From an uncultured Paracoccaceae bacterium (GTDB lineage: Bacteria > Pseudomonadota > Alphaproteobacteria > Rhodobacterales > Rhodobacteraceae): a stretch of DNA of 64,000 nucleotides. The stretch spans positions 1 through 64,000 of the forward strand of contig CALSNT010000006.1 of the NCBI GenBank assembly GCA_943787785.1, written 5' to 3'. The notes under the pieces were generated by a model that saw only the letters and a program-made list of their open reading frames with translations, was not told the DNA's origin and searched no databases. Below are positions 36,648 through 45,988 of this stretch, one piece after another (positions within the stretch are counted from its first letter, which is position 1; every line of letters starts with the position of its first letter). A program made the position numbers and the translations under genes.

Positions 36648-37943
36648 TCAAAACGCCTGCGTCGTATAATCCACCTCATCCTCATACAACGTGTCCTCGA
36701 TGCTCGTTGTATGCACCACCACCAGCTTTCCGCCTTCGACCTTGCTGATATACTGATGGCCGAAGGTCTGGTGCGTCTTGCCGTTGAAGCGTTTCGCGCC
36801 TTGCGGGTGATCCAGAGAATGGGACATGTCGGACATGGCCTCGACCGCTTCGATCAGCTTCGCGCGGTCGTCGGGCCCTTGGTAGCCTGCGGCCTCCATC
36901 CCGCGTTTGACGATATTCAGCGTCTCCCAACAGCCGAACATATGGGAATAGGTTGAGACATCTTTCGGGTCGCTGACCGACGCGCCGTTGTCGTCCACGC
37001 CGACGGCGGCGCGGTAAGCGGCGTCATACTCGGACTGATCGGCCTGGGCGTACCTTGGGTTGCCTTCCCAAAAATAGCTGCCTTCGAGGAATTCCAGACC
37101 CGGACTGGCCAGATCGACCGCCTCCAGACTATCAATGAAGCCGAAGATCTCCGGGCTGGAGGGGCCGAAGAATTCGCCCATTTCCTTGACGAACGTCAGG
37201 ACGGCGGGGCCGACCATGACGTGGTAGATCACCTCGGTCTCACGTGGGATCTGCGGGAAGTATTTGGTGAAGCTGGTCTCGGACGGCGGGATGGCAATAT
37301 GGGCCAGGACTTCACCACCCTGCGCTTCGATTGCCGCGGTGAAATAGTCGCGGTGGTCGTGGCCGAAAGCGAAGTCGGGGAAGATCATCGTGACCTTCTT
37401 GCCGAGGTTGTCAGCCACATAAGGGGCCATCGCCTGCACCTGGCTTTTCACGTCGGTAATGCCGGGTTGCAGGGTGTAGCGGTTCAAAGCGCCCGAGGCG
37501 ACGTGGTGCCCTTCGGAGACAACGAAATAAGGCATCTTCAGCTCTCCGGCGCGGGGGGCCGAGCCGAAGACCACATGGGAAAACAAGGTGCCGAAGGCGA
37601 TGTCGCAGTTGTGCTGGGTAGCGAATTTCTCGACCACTTCGGCACCGCGCTTCGGGTCAGTGCCATCGTCTTCGGCGACGATTTCCACGGGGCGGCCGTT
37701 GATGCCACCCATCTCGTTGATGCGCGCCACGGCAGCGGTGGTCGAGCGGTCATACCAGCGGCCATAGGCGGCCCCGATGCCGGTGCGGTGGACTTGAAAG
37801 CCGATGCGTATCGGGGCGGAGGATTGCGCCTGCGCAAAGCCCGACAGGCCCGAAAGGGCGGTGGCGGCCAGCCCGGTTGCGCCGAGGGTTTTCAGCGCGC
37901 CACGACGGCTGAGCGATGGGCGGGATGTGTCACGTTTGGTCAT
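36648..37943 (-). CDS. Liv-type periplasmic substrate-binding protein with Tat signal
   Basis: This 431-residue protein is a type I periplasmic binding protein. The N-terminus has a twin-arginine pattern (SRRGALKTLG) and a hydrophobic run ending GFAQA, so it is probably exported folded by Tat. The mature part begins APIRIGFQVHRTG and continues in the LivJ/AmiC-like layout. It is presumably the receptor for LivHMGF even though an M48 gene now separates them. Confidence 0.9.
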   Translation of the reverse strand: MTKRDTSRPSLSRRGALKTLGATGLAATALSGLSGFAQAQSSAPIRIGFQVHRTGIGAAYGRWYDRSTTAAVARINEMGGINGRPVEIVAEDDGTDPKRGAEVVEKFATQHNCDIAFGTLFSHVVFGSAPRAGELKMPYFVVSEGHHVASGALNRYTLQPGITDVKSQVQAMAPYVADNLGKKVTMIFPDFAFGHDHRDYFTAAIEAQGGEVLAHIAIPPSETSFTKYFPQIPRETEVIYHVMVGPAVLTFVKEMGEFFGPSSPEIFGFIDSLEAVDLASPGLEFLEGSYFWEGNPRYAQADQSEYDAAYRAAVGVDDNGASVSDPKDVSTYSHMFGCWETLNIVKRGMEAAGYQGPDDRAKLIEAVEAMSDMSHSLDHPQGAKRFNGKTHQTFGHQYISKVEGGKLVVVHTTSIEDTLYEDEVDYTTQAF

Positions 37944-38034
37944 GTGGAAACCTCCTGTTGATCCGCCTCATCTGACGCGAGGCATCGGGGAAAAACTGTC
38001 TGGGGGCTGGCGATATGTCCAGCCTTTTCTGCGC

Positions 38035-39435
38035 TCAGGCCCCGCGCGCGGTCGCCAGAAGCCAGAGACCAAACAGCGTGTAGAGCACCATGAACGCCGC
38101 CAACGGTAGTTGGCTAAGCATGGCACGTCGCGGCGACCCAAACATCTGGCTGGCGCCGTGGTGGGCCAGAAACACCGCCAGGATATGGGCCAGGACGATT
38201 ACTCCGGCTTGCGTTAGCCAGATCGTACGAACCGGGTCGCGGGACTTCAGGAATCCGGTCGAAACGTAGTGATCGCCCAGATTGAACAGGTCACGCCCGG
38301 TCTGCAGCGGGTCAGACAGGGCGACGGCGACGTATTGGATGTTGACCAGAAACGCGACGAGATAATGGGCGAGGTGATAGCCTAAGGCGATGGGCAAGAG
38401 TGACAGCGAAAGTTGACCGAAGGCCTCTCGGAAAGTTGGTGAGGCGGATTTGGCGTCACGAGCGAGAATCAAACCGATCCAGACACAGGCTGCAAACATG
38501 GCGATCAGGAGCGAGACCGCGCCCAATAGTCCGGCTGTGGTTCGTCCGGTGATGGCAGATCGACCTGGGAACTCCAGCGGGTTCACTCCGATTTTTGCAA
38601 GCCACCAGAAAGTTTCATTCAATCCGTCGAAACTGCCGATGCCCAGCAGCGCGATGATGAAAATGGCGAGGCTGACGGTTGGGGTCGGCAGGCTGAGAGC
38701 GCGCCAGCCGGGTAAACCCAGCGCCCAGCCGCCATCACGTCGGAAAACGGCGAGGCTGGCGAAGAGGCGCAGGAGGATGGTGAAGCACTCGGCGCGCGCC
38801 AGCCAGACCTCCCCGCCAAACAGCAGGCAGCCGAGGAAGGTGACCAGCCAGTAGGCGGCAACCACGGTAGCCAGGCGGGCGGGGTCGTCGGGCGCGGGGT
38901 CGACCAGTGCAAACAGGGCGAAGGCCAACAGCATGACGCTGCCGGGCCAGTGGCCGAGTCCATCTGGCAAAGTGATCCGCGATGTTCGTCTCCGAAGGAA
39001 GGTTGCTAAGCCGCTCCAAGGGTTTATCCATGCCCAAAGATCGCCAATCAGAGCCTGAAGCACCACGAATCCGATCCAGAAGGTGGTCCAGATCACTAAG
39101 GGCAGAAGATTGCCCAGAGGATCGTGCGGGCCGAACCAGCCGATCGAAATCAAAGTGAACAAGAGGATTGTGGACAGGAGGCTGGTGAATATCTGACCTC
39201 TCGATGGTGCGGCTGCGCCCAGCGGCAGCGGCGCAAACAATCGCACCAGCCAGCGCCCCGGCATCAGGCCGACGATCAGGACGGACAGGGCGACCGCCAC
39301 GCATCCGGACAGAATATAAAGACGGGTGGGAAGAAGAAGGACAAAGCCGCCTTCAGAGACGTGGGCCAATGCAGGGCCAGCAAATAGCACTGGCGCAAAG
39401 GAGGTAAGGCAGAGCCAGATCATCAGGCGGGTCAT
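38035..39435 (-). CDS. Unrecognised multi-pass membrane protein
   Basis: I do not recognise this 466-residue protein. The ATG at 39435 starts a signal-like segment (residues 1-22, ending GPALA), followed by HVSEGGFVLLLPT and about ten hydrophobic segments. Several histidines fall in the C-terminal membrane region (GYHLAHYL and LAHILAVFLAHHG), which could hold metal or haem, but no family motif is recognised. It lies between the binding-protein gene and the divergent molybdenum hydroxylase genes, so a link to that pathway is possible. Confidence 0.72.
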   Translation of the reverse strand: MTRLMIWLCLTSFAPVLFAGPALAHVSEGGFVLLLPTRLYILSGCVAVALSVLIVGLMPGRWLVRLFAPLPLGAAAPSRGQIFTSLLSTILLFTLISIGWFGPHDPLGNLLPLVIWTTFWIGFVVLQALIGDLWAWINPWSGLATFLRRRTSRITLPDGLGHWPGSVMLLAFALFALVDPAPDDPARLATVVAAYWLVTFLGCLLFGGEVWLARAECFTILLRLFASLAVFRRDGGWALGLPGWRALSLPTPTVSLAIFIIALLGIGSFDGLNETFWWLAKIGVNPLEFPGRSAITGRTTAGLLGAVSLLIAMFAACVWIGLILARDAKSASPTFREAFGQLSLSLLPIALGYHLAHYLVAFLVNIQYVAVALSDPLQTGRDLFNLGDHYVSTGFLKSRDPVRTIWLTQAGVIVLAHILAVFLAHHGASQMFGSPRRAMLSQLPLAAFMVLYTLFGLWLLATARGA

Positions 39436-39542
39436 CGGCGCAGGCAACCACAAGCAGGGCGGCTTGCCAACAGCCTCAGATCGCCGTTGACTCCGCCGTG
39501 GCCTCGGCCGTCTATTCCAGAGGCATAGGACCACGTGACCCG

Positions 39543-40388
39543 ATGAGTTATTACGCGCCGACATCGCTGGGCGACGTCTGGCCGCTTCTGGCGGAGGGAG
39601 AAGCGCGGGTTGTCGCAGGTGGCACAGACTTGTTCCCAACGCAGGGGGATGGACCACCGCCGAGCGCATTACTGGACATCAGCCGGGTTGACGGACTGCG
39701 AGGGATTGACCACGACGACGATGGCTGGCGGATCGGAGGTGCGACGACTTGGAGCGATATTGTCGCAGCCCCCCTGCCCCCGGCATTTGACGGGCTGAAA
39801 GCTGCTGCGCTCCAGGTTGGCTCGGTCCAGATTCAAAATGTCGGGACGCTGGCCGGGAACCTTTGCAATGCTTCGCCCGCAGCGGATGGGGTTCCACCGC
39901 TGTTAACGTTGGAGGCGGAAGTGGCGTTGACTTCTGCGGGCGGCACGCGGCGGTTGACGCTGACCAATTTTCTGCGAGGGGTGCGACAGACGGCATTGGT
40001 TCCGGGTGAACTCCTGACGGCGCTGCATATTCCGAGGCAGCCGACTGGGGCACTCAGCAGTTTTGTGAAGTTGGGAAGTCGACGGTATCTGGTGATCTCG
40101 ATTGCGATGGTGGCTGCGCAAATCTGGCTGGATGAGGCGGGGAGAATTGGCGGAGTGCGGGTTGCGGTGGGGGCGTGTTCTCCGGTTGCTCGGCGGCTGT
40201 TTGGGCTGGAACAGAGCCTGATTGGGCTGCGCCCAAGCGATCTGGTGTCGTTTTCGATGGCGTCGGATGCCTTGGACACGCTGTCACCCATCGACGATGT
40301 GCGTGGCAGTGCGGAGTATCGTCGAGCCGCTGTCGAACGCTTGATCCGGGATGCATTGGGCCAGGCTGTTGAGCGCTCCGATGGATAA
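39543..40388 (+). CDS. Molybdenum hydroxylase FAD-binding subunit (CoxM/NdhF type)
   Basis: The 281-residue protein has the FAD-binding motifs of the xanthine dehydrogenase family: VVAGGTDLFPTQ near residue 25 and NVGTLAGNLCNASPAAD near residue 99. ATG at 39543 gives the family-typical MSYYAPTSLGD start. Its stop overlaps the next gene by 8 bases. It should pass electrons between the iron-sulfur clusters and an acceptor. The neighbourhood suggests nicotinate 6-hydroxylase activity for the complex. Confidence 0.9.
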   Translation: MSYYAPTSLGDVWPLLAEGEARVVAGGTDLFPTQGDGPPPSALLDISRVDGLRGIDHDDDGWRIGGATTWSDIVAAPLPPAFDGLKAAALQVGSVQIQNVGTLAGNLCNASPAADGVPPLLTLEAEVALTSAGGTRRLTLTNFLRGVRQTALVPGELLTALHIPRQPTGALSSFVKLGSRRYLVISIAMVAAQIWLDEAGRIGGVRVAVGACSPVARRLFGLEQSLIGLRPSDLVSFSMASDALDTLSPIDDVRGSAEYRRAAVERLIRDALGQAVERSDG

Positions 40389-43128
40389 GGCCAGCAACAC
40401 CGCCACGACGAGCTTCACATTGGACGGCGAGGCCGTTCAGTGTGACCCCGCGACGGGTGAGCGGTTGAGCTATTCTCTGCGCGAACGCCTGTCATCTCGC
40501 GACGTCAAAATCGGCTGCAACGCCGGAGATTGCGGAGCCTGTACCGTGCTGGTCGATGGCGCGGCTGTCTGTGCCTGCCTGATGCCGACGCAGCAGGCCG
40601 CGGGGCGGCGGGTCGAAACCCAGGCCGGATTGGTGCGCGATGATCCGATTGCCGCGCGACTGGCCGAAAGCTTTCAGAACCATCAGGCGGCGCAGTGCGG
40701 GATCTGTACGCCGGGCATGATGGTCTCGGCCATGGCCTTGCTGCGCCAGGTGCCAGAGCCGACGCCGGAACAGGTTCAGGATGCGCTGGGCGGTGTCCTC
40801 TGCCGGTGCACAGGGTATCGCAAGATTATCGATGCTGTGGTTGATACGGCTGCCCTGGCGGGTGCGCCGGATGGGTCGGGGGCCGTTGGCAGCGCTGTCC
40901 GGCGGGTGGATGGGCTGGCAAAGGTGAGTGGGACGGAAGCGTTCGGCGACGATATCGCGCCGCCGGATACGCTGGTGCTGCGGGTAATCCGCTCGCCGCA
41001 TGCCCACGCGGGATTCGTTTTGGGGGATGTCGAGGAATTCGTAACTGACTCGCCGGGGGTCGAGGCGGTGCTGACGGCCGCGGATGTGCCGGGTCAGAAC
41101 CGCTTTGGGGTTATTCCGGGGTTCGTGGATCAGCCTGTTTTTGCCGAAAGAACCGCGCGGTTCCGTGGTGAGGCTGTGGCCGTCGTAATCGGGCGCCCTG
41201 ATGCGATGGCAGCGTTCGACCCGGAAAGCTTCCCGGTAACCTGGGCGCCGCTGGACGCGATGGCCACGCCGCAACAGGCGCTGCACCCGGATGCACCGCC
41301 ATTGAACGCTGATCTGCCTGACAATGTGATGTGCAGCGGTTTTGTGCTGCATGGCGATCCGAAGAAAGCGTTGGGTCAAGCGGAGATTGTCGTTGCGGGA
41401 ACATTCACGACAGGCTTCGTCGAGCATGCGTACATCGAGCCGGAAGCAGGCTATGCCACTCCCGTGGGCGACCGGATCGAGATCCATGCGTGCACGCAAG
41501 CCCCTGTGATGGATCGTGAGGCATTGGAAGCCATCCTCGGCTGGCCTGCGTCACGCATCCGGATGGTACCAACAGCGACGGGAGGTGGATTCGGGTCTAA
41601 ACTGGATGTCTCGGTGCAGCCATTTCTGGCGTTGGGCGCGCTGAAAACCGGCAAACCGGTGCGCATGGCCTATTCGCGTCGTGAATCCATGCAATCAACA
41701 ACCAAGCGTCATCCGGCTGAGATGAGCGCTCGGGTTGGCGCAACGGCGGATGGGCGGCTGTGTGGCTTCGAATTCCACGGAGATTTCAACACCGGGGCCT
41801 ATGCCAGCTGGGGGCCGACCGTCTCAGTCAGGGTACCGGTGCATGCCTCGGGTCCCTATCGCATCGCCGACTACAGGGCTGAAGCTCGGGCGATCCATAC
41901 CAATTGCCCGCCGAGTGGGGCTTTCCGAGGCTTTGGGGTGCCGCAGGGAGCGATTGCGCAGGAAAGCCTGTTCGATGAATTGGCCGAAGCACTGAATATA
42001 GATCCGTTGGAATTCCGCATCCGCAATGCGCTGGGGAACGGAGACGAGACGGTCTGCGGACAGGTGTTCGAGCAAGGCGTCGGCATCGGGGCGTGTTTTG
42101 AAGCGCTGCGTCCAGCCTGGGACGCGGGGCGTGCGGACTGCGATGCGTTCAACAAGACGGGCGGCCATCTGCGACGCGGAATAGGGGTCGCGGCCGGGTG
42201 GTACGGATGCGGGAATACGTCGTTGCCGAACCCGTCGACGATTAAATCGGGTCTGCTCCCGGATGGCACCTTTGTGCTGCATCAAGGCGCGATGGATGTC
42301 GGACAGGGCGCGAACACGGTCATCGCTCAGATATTCGCGCAGGCGGCCGGGCTGCCGCTTGAGGCAATTAAGTTGATTGGCGCGGATACGGATGTAACAC
42401 CGGATGGCGGCAAAACTTCGGCTTCGCGGCAGACCTATGTGTCAGGTGCGGCTGCGTTGCGTTCAGGCGAAGCGCTGCGGGCGCGCCTTCTGGCGCTGGT
42501 CAACGCCGGGCCGGAGGCGGCGATCCGAGCCGAAAATGGGGAGTTGCTGATTGAAGACGGTAGACAGATCCACAAAGTGGCACTCAACCGGATGAAACCA
42601 GATACGGACGGCTATGTTGTTGCGGCATGCGAGACCTACGATCCTCCGACCGATCCACTGGACGAAAACGGTCAGGGTGCACCCTATGCGCAGTTTGGCT
42701 ATGCCGCGCATCTGGCGACGGTCGAGGTTGACTTGCATTTGGGAACCGTTCGCGCGCTGGGCTTCACCGCAGCCCACGATGTCGGTCAGGCGATCAATCC
42801 GCTTCTGGTCGAAGGGCAAGTCCAGGGCGGTATCGCGCAAGGCCTCGGCATGGCGCTGATGGAAGAATACTTGCCAGGGCGGACGGAGAACCTGCATGAT
42901 TATCTTATCCCGACGATCGGGGATGTTCCGCCAATCGAGACACTGATTATCGAGGAGCCCGACGCCCACGGACCCTACGGGGCGAAAGGGCTGGGTGAGC
43001 ATGTGCTGATCCCGACGGCTCCGGCCATTCTGAATGCGATCTATCATGCGACGGGCGTACGCATCCGGCACGTTCCGGCGACGCCCTCCGTCGTACATGC
43101 CGCACTGAAAGAGGCGAGGCATGGCTGA
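40381..43128 (+). CDS. Molybdenum hydroxylase, fused 2Fe-2S and molybdopterin-binding subunit
   Basis: This 915-residue protein joins what are often two subunits. Residues 1-160 are a CoxS-like domain: the first cluster uses C46, C51, C54 and C64 or C66, the second C106, C109, C141 and C143. From about residue 175 it is a CoxL/XdhB-like molybdopterin domain with GGGFGSK, a Gln-containing DVGQGAN motif and probable catalytic Glu873 in GAKGLGEH. Such enzymes hydroxylate N-heterocycles. The context suggests nicotinate to 6-hydroxynicotinate, which is not proved. It overlaps both neighbours by 8 bases. Confidence 0.92.
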   Translation: MDKASNTATTSFTLDGEAVQCDPATGERLSYSLRERLSSRDVKIGCNAGDCGACTVLVDGAAVCACLMPTQQAAGRRVETQAGLVRDDPIAARLAESFQNHQAAQCGICTPGMMVSAMALLRQVPEPTPEQVQDALGGVLCRCTGYRKIIDAVVDTAALAGAPDGSGAVGSAVRRVDGLAKVSGTEAFGDDIAPPDTLVLRVIRSPHAHAGFVLGDVEEFVTDSPGVEAVLTAADVPGQNRFGVIPGFVDQPVFAERTARFRGEAVAVVIGRPDAMAAFDPESFPVTWAPLDAMATPQQALHPDAPPLNADLPDNVMCSGFVLHGDPKKALGQAEIVVAGTFTTGFVEHAYIEPEAGYATPVGDRIEIHACTQAPVMDREALEAILGWPASRIRMVPTATGGGFGSKLDVSVQPFLALGALKTGKPVRMAYSRRESMQSTTKRHPAEMSARVGATADGRLCGFEFHGDFNTGAYASWGPTVSVRVPVHASGPYRIADYRAEARAIHTNCPPSGAFRGFGVPQGAIAQESLFDELAEALNIDPLEFRIRNALGNGDETVCGQVFEQGVGIGACFEALRPAWDAGRADCDAFNKTGGHLRRGIGVAAGWYGCGNTSLPNPSTIKSGLLPDGTFVLHQGAMDVGQGANTVIAQIFAQAAGLPLEAIKLIGADTDVTPDGGKTSASRQTYVSGAAALRSGEALRARLLALVNAGPEAAIRAENGELLIEDGRQIHKVALNRMKPDTDGYVVAACETYDPPTDPLDENGQGAPYAQFGYAAHLATVEVDLHLGTVRALGFTAAHDVGQAINPLLVEGQVQGGIAQGLGMALMEEYLPGRTENLHDYLIPTIGDVPPIETLIIEEPDAHGPYGAKGLGEHVLIPTAPAILNAIYHATGVRIRHVPATPSVVHAALKEARHG

Positions 43129-44554
43129 GCGCGTTCGCCCTGAGAAGATCCGCTGCGATGCCTGCCCGGTGCTGTGCTATATCCCCGAGGGGAAGTCGGG
43201 TGCCTGCGACCGCTATGCCAACCACGGCGGCGACCTGATCCGCGTCGACCCCCTGACCGTGATTGAGGGAGGCGGTCCGACGGTGCCGTTTTTGGGAACC
43301 GACAACGCACAGGACTGGGACGGAGACGTGATCCAGGGAGACAGGCCCTTCGTCACCGCAATCGGGGCTGGCACGACCTATCCAGATTACAAACCCGCGC
43401 CGTTTATCGTCAGTCAGCAAGTTGCCGACGCTGACATGATCACTGTGGTGACCGAGGGGATTTTCAGCTATTGCGGCGTCAAAGTGAAGATCGACACGGA
43501 TCGCCATATTGGCCATGAAGCGGCTGCAGTGCGGGTCGCTGGAGAGGTCGTCGGCCACGTGATGACCAGCGAATACGGCTCAAGAATGCTCTCACTGGGT
43601 GGGGTGGATCACCTGACAGGCGGGTCGAAGGCCGAGGGGCGTGCGACCTGTGATGCGTTGCTGCGGTTGTGTAATCGTGAGGCGGTGGAACTGACCATCG
43701 ATCGCGGTGCGACGGTGGTAGTCCAGGCCGGGCAACCTCCGATTATTGATGGTGAGCCTGAGCGGTTGATGCGGGTCGGCTGTGGCTCGGCGACCATCGG
43801 GATGTTCGCGCAGCAATGGGCGCCGCACGTGGATGAGGTGGTCGTGGTTGATGATCATATCACCGGCGTGCTGTCTGAACATGAGGCCGGCAAGGGTCTG
43901 GGCATGCCGCCGACGGGGATCAAAGTGGCGGGGCGGCGCTCGACACCGGGGCGCTATTTTCAGGTGGTCAAGCCGGGGACCGGTTGGGGCGGGACGGATG
44001 TGACCGACCCGCTTTCGATCCTGAAGCCAAGTGACCCGAAGCACGCGCGTAAGGGACTACGACTGCTGATGATCTCGACCACGGGTGAGCAGTGGGCATA
44101 CTACATACTGGATTCAAAATTAGAGCCTGTTGTTGCAGAAATGCCGCCAGAGTTGCTGAAGATTTCCCAGCGGATTGCTGAGAATTGTGAGCCGTCGCTG
44201 TGTTCGGTGCTGTTCATGGGCGGCGCCGGGGGCAGCCTGCGTGCGGGCGTGACCGAGAACCCGGTGGGCCTTACGAAATCGGTGAAGACGGCGCTGACCA
44301 GGGTGACCTGTGGCGGGGCGAAGACCTATATCTGGCCTGGGGGCGGGATAACGCTGATGGCGGATGTGCTGGATATGCCGACGAATGCGTTTGGCTATGT
44401 TCCAACCCCGGCACTGGTTGCACCAATCGAGTTCACGTTGCGCCGTTCCGACTATGCCGCACTCGGCGGGCATGTGGAGCAGATTCGTTCGGTCGAGAGC
44501 ATCCTTGATGACAAAACACGGCGCGTTGCAGCCCCGGATCGGCAAAAAGCATGA
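43121..44554 (+). CDS. hnr: 6-Hydroxynicotinate reductase
   Basis: HNR reduces 6-hydroxynicotinate to 1,4,5,6-tetrahydro-6-oxonicotinate, the substrate of enamidase. The 477-residue protein starts with a four-cysteine cluster (C12, C15, C19, C29; IRCDACPVLC...GACDRY) as I recall for the Eubacterium barkeri enzyme. In all there are 11 cysteines, including C118, C177, C184, C221, C356, C361 and C397. The E. barkeri enzyme has covalent flavin, one 2Fe-2S and two 4Fe-4S clusters. Two short GAT/SAT stretches (DRGAT at 194-198, GCGSAT at 220-225) resemble ApbE target motifs. It overlaps the hydroxylase by 8 bases and UPF0280 by 4. Confidence 0.82.
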   Translation: MAERVRPEKIRCDACPVLCYIPEGKSGACDRYANHGGDLIRVDPLTVIEGGGPTVPFLGTDNAQDWDGDVIQGDRPFVTAIGAGTTYPDYKPAPFIVSQQVADADMITVVTEGIFSYCGVKVKIDTDRHIGHEAAAVRVAGEVVGHVMTSEYGSRMLSLGGVDHLTGGSKAEGRATCDALLRLCNREAVELTIDRGATVVVQAGQPPIIDGEPERLMRVGCGSATIGMFAQQWAPHVDEVVVVDDHITGVLSEHEAGKGLGMPPTGIKVAGRRSTPGRYFQVVKPGTGWGGTDVTDPLSILKPSDPKHARKGLRLLMISTTGEQWAYYILDSKLEPVVAEMPPELLKISQRIAENCEPSLCSVLFMGGAGGSLRAGVTENPVGLTKSVKTALTRVTCGGAKTYIWPGGGITLMADVLDMPTNAFGYVPTPALVAPIEFTLRRSDYAALGGHVEQIRSVESILDDKTRRVAAPDRQKA

Positions 44555-45411
44555 GAGGGCCGATCGCGCGCATGCTGGAGGGCGGTCGTCTGCATCTGCA
44601 GCAAGGGCCGATTGATCTGATTATCGGGGCTGAGGGGCCGGGGCGTGCGACGGCCTTTGAGGCGGCGCGGGTGCGGTTCGGGACGATCCTGCAAGAGTTG
44701 GTGGACGAATTGCCCGGGCTGTGCGCCCCTGTTGGAAGCGTGCCGGTATCGGGAACCGTGGCGCTTCGGATGGTTAAATCAGTGAATGCGGTTGCAGGCG
44801 AAGACTTCGTGACACCTATGGCGGCCGTTGCCGGTGCAGTTGCGGATGAGGTTTTGGACGCAATGCGAGAGGCAGGCGAATTGGTCCGCGCTTATGTGAA
44901 CAATGGCGGCGACATTGCGCTGCTTCTGGGCCCCGGCGCGCGTTATGATTTGGCGCTGGCGGGACTGGAAGGGCAGCGTTTGGGCACCGTTAACCTACAT
45001 TGTGATCACAAAATCGGTGGTGTCGCCACCAGCGGGCGTGGCGGACGAAGTTTGACCTTAGGGCTTGCCGATTCAGTGACTGTACTAGCCGAAAGTTCAG
45101 CAATTGCGGATGCTGCGGCCACTCTGATCGCCAACGCGGTGGACTTGCCGGGGAACGCTGGTATCTCCCGCCGACATGCGAGTGAGTTGGATCATGACAG
45201 CGACCTTGGCGACCGTCTGGTGGTGACCTTGGTTCCCCCGCTATCGCCCGCAGAGCGCCGACAGGCATTGGCTGCTGGTTGCGCCCGCGCCGAAGCCATG
45301 TTGGCGAATGACCAGATCAGAGGCGCCGCCTTGTTTCTGCAGGGCGACGCATCTGTCGTCGGCTTGCCGATGTTCACTCAACTGTCTGAGGAAACCCTTC
45401 TCCATGCATGA
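44551..45411 (+). CDS. UPF0280 protein with ApbE-like flavin-transferase signatures
   Basis: The 286-residue protein belongs to UPF0280, which I place in the ApbE-like superfamily. ApbE attaches FMN to a Thr on target proteins. The sequence shows counterparts of the ApbE signatures: NNGGD at residues 117-121, VATSG at 158-162 and the magnesium-site pattern ADxxxT (D187, T191). The HIIDP-type loop between the last two is missing, so it is a short variant. It is coupled to hnr by ATGA and to the first DUF1185 gene by 8 bases. Flavinylation of HNR is inference. Confidence 0.82.
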   Translation: MRGPIARMLEGGRLHLQQGPIDLIIGAEGPGRATAFEAARVRFGTILQELVDELPGLCAPVGSVPVSGTVALRMVKSVNAVAGEDFVTPMAAVAGAVADEVLDAMREAGELVRAYVNNGGDIALLLGPGARYDLALAGLEGQRLGTVNLHCDHKIGGVATSGRGGRSLTLGLADSVTVLAESSAIADAAATLIANAVDLPGNAGISRRHASELDHDSDLGDRLVVTLVPPLSPAERRQALAAGCARAEAMLANDQIRGAALFLQGDASVVGLPMFTQLSEETLLHA

Positions 45412-45988
45412 CGTTGCCTTGCGAAAACTCGCCACTTTCCTTGAAGAGGTGCACCACGAAGGCGGCCCTCCGGCTGCGACGCCTCTGCTGCGGGCAGCCG
45501 CAATTGCGGTGATCCAAAACCCATTCGCGGGACTGTATGTCGAGGATATCCAACCCTTCATGGAGCCACTCAAGCCACTGGGCCTGATGATGGCGCAGCG
45601 GTTGATCGACATGCTGGGAGGCGATCCTGCCGTGGTTCAGGGCTACGGCAAGGGAGCGATTATCGGCACGTCGGGCGAGATTGAACACGGCGCGTTGTGG
45701 CACGCGCCAGGCGGCTATGCGATGCGCGAGTTGCTGGGCGATGCGATGGCAATCGTGCCGTCGACCAAGAAAGTCGGCGGACCGGGAACGCGGCTGGATG
45801 TGCCGGTGACGCATATCAATGCCAGTTACGTGCGCAGCCATTTTGACTCGATCGAAGTTGGGCTGAACGATGCGCCGCGTGCTGACGAAATGGCATTGGT
45901 ACTGGTAATGACTACCGGGGCACGGATTCACAATCGCGCTGGGGGACTGGCCGCTGAGGATATCAAAGGTGAGGATGGGCTGAGATGA
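45404..45988 (+). CDS. DUF1185 (amino acid synthesis family) protein, first copy
   Basis: This 194-residue protein matches the DUF1185/AA_synth type, known from structures but without assigned activity. Shared features with the next gene are AVIQNPFAG near residue 37, the Gly-rich GKGAIIGTSGEIEHGA, VPSTKKVGGPG and YVRSHFDSIEVGLNDAPRADE. The ATG at 45404 lies inside the UPF0280 stop region. The upstream in-frame extension is rejected. Tight coupling to HNR and UPF0280 implies work in the same pathway. Confidence 0.85.
   Translation: MHDVALRKLATFLEEVHHEGGPPAATPLLRAAAIAVIQNPFAGLYVEDIQPFMEPLKPLGLMMAQRLIDMLGGDPAVVQGYGKGAIIGTSGEIEHGALWHAPGGYAMRELLGDAMAIVPSTKKVGGPGTRLDVPVTHINASYVRSHFDSIEVGLNDAPRADEMALVLVMTTGARIHNRAGGLAAEDIKGEDGLR

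Noticed and set aside
43121-44554. Radical SAM activating enzyme, suggested by the N-terminal cysteines
   Set aside because: The CxxxCxxC radical SAM pattern is absent. The C-x2-C-x3-C-x9-C group and overall length fit 6-hydroxynicotinate reductase.
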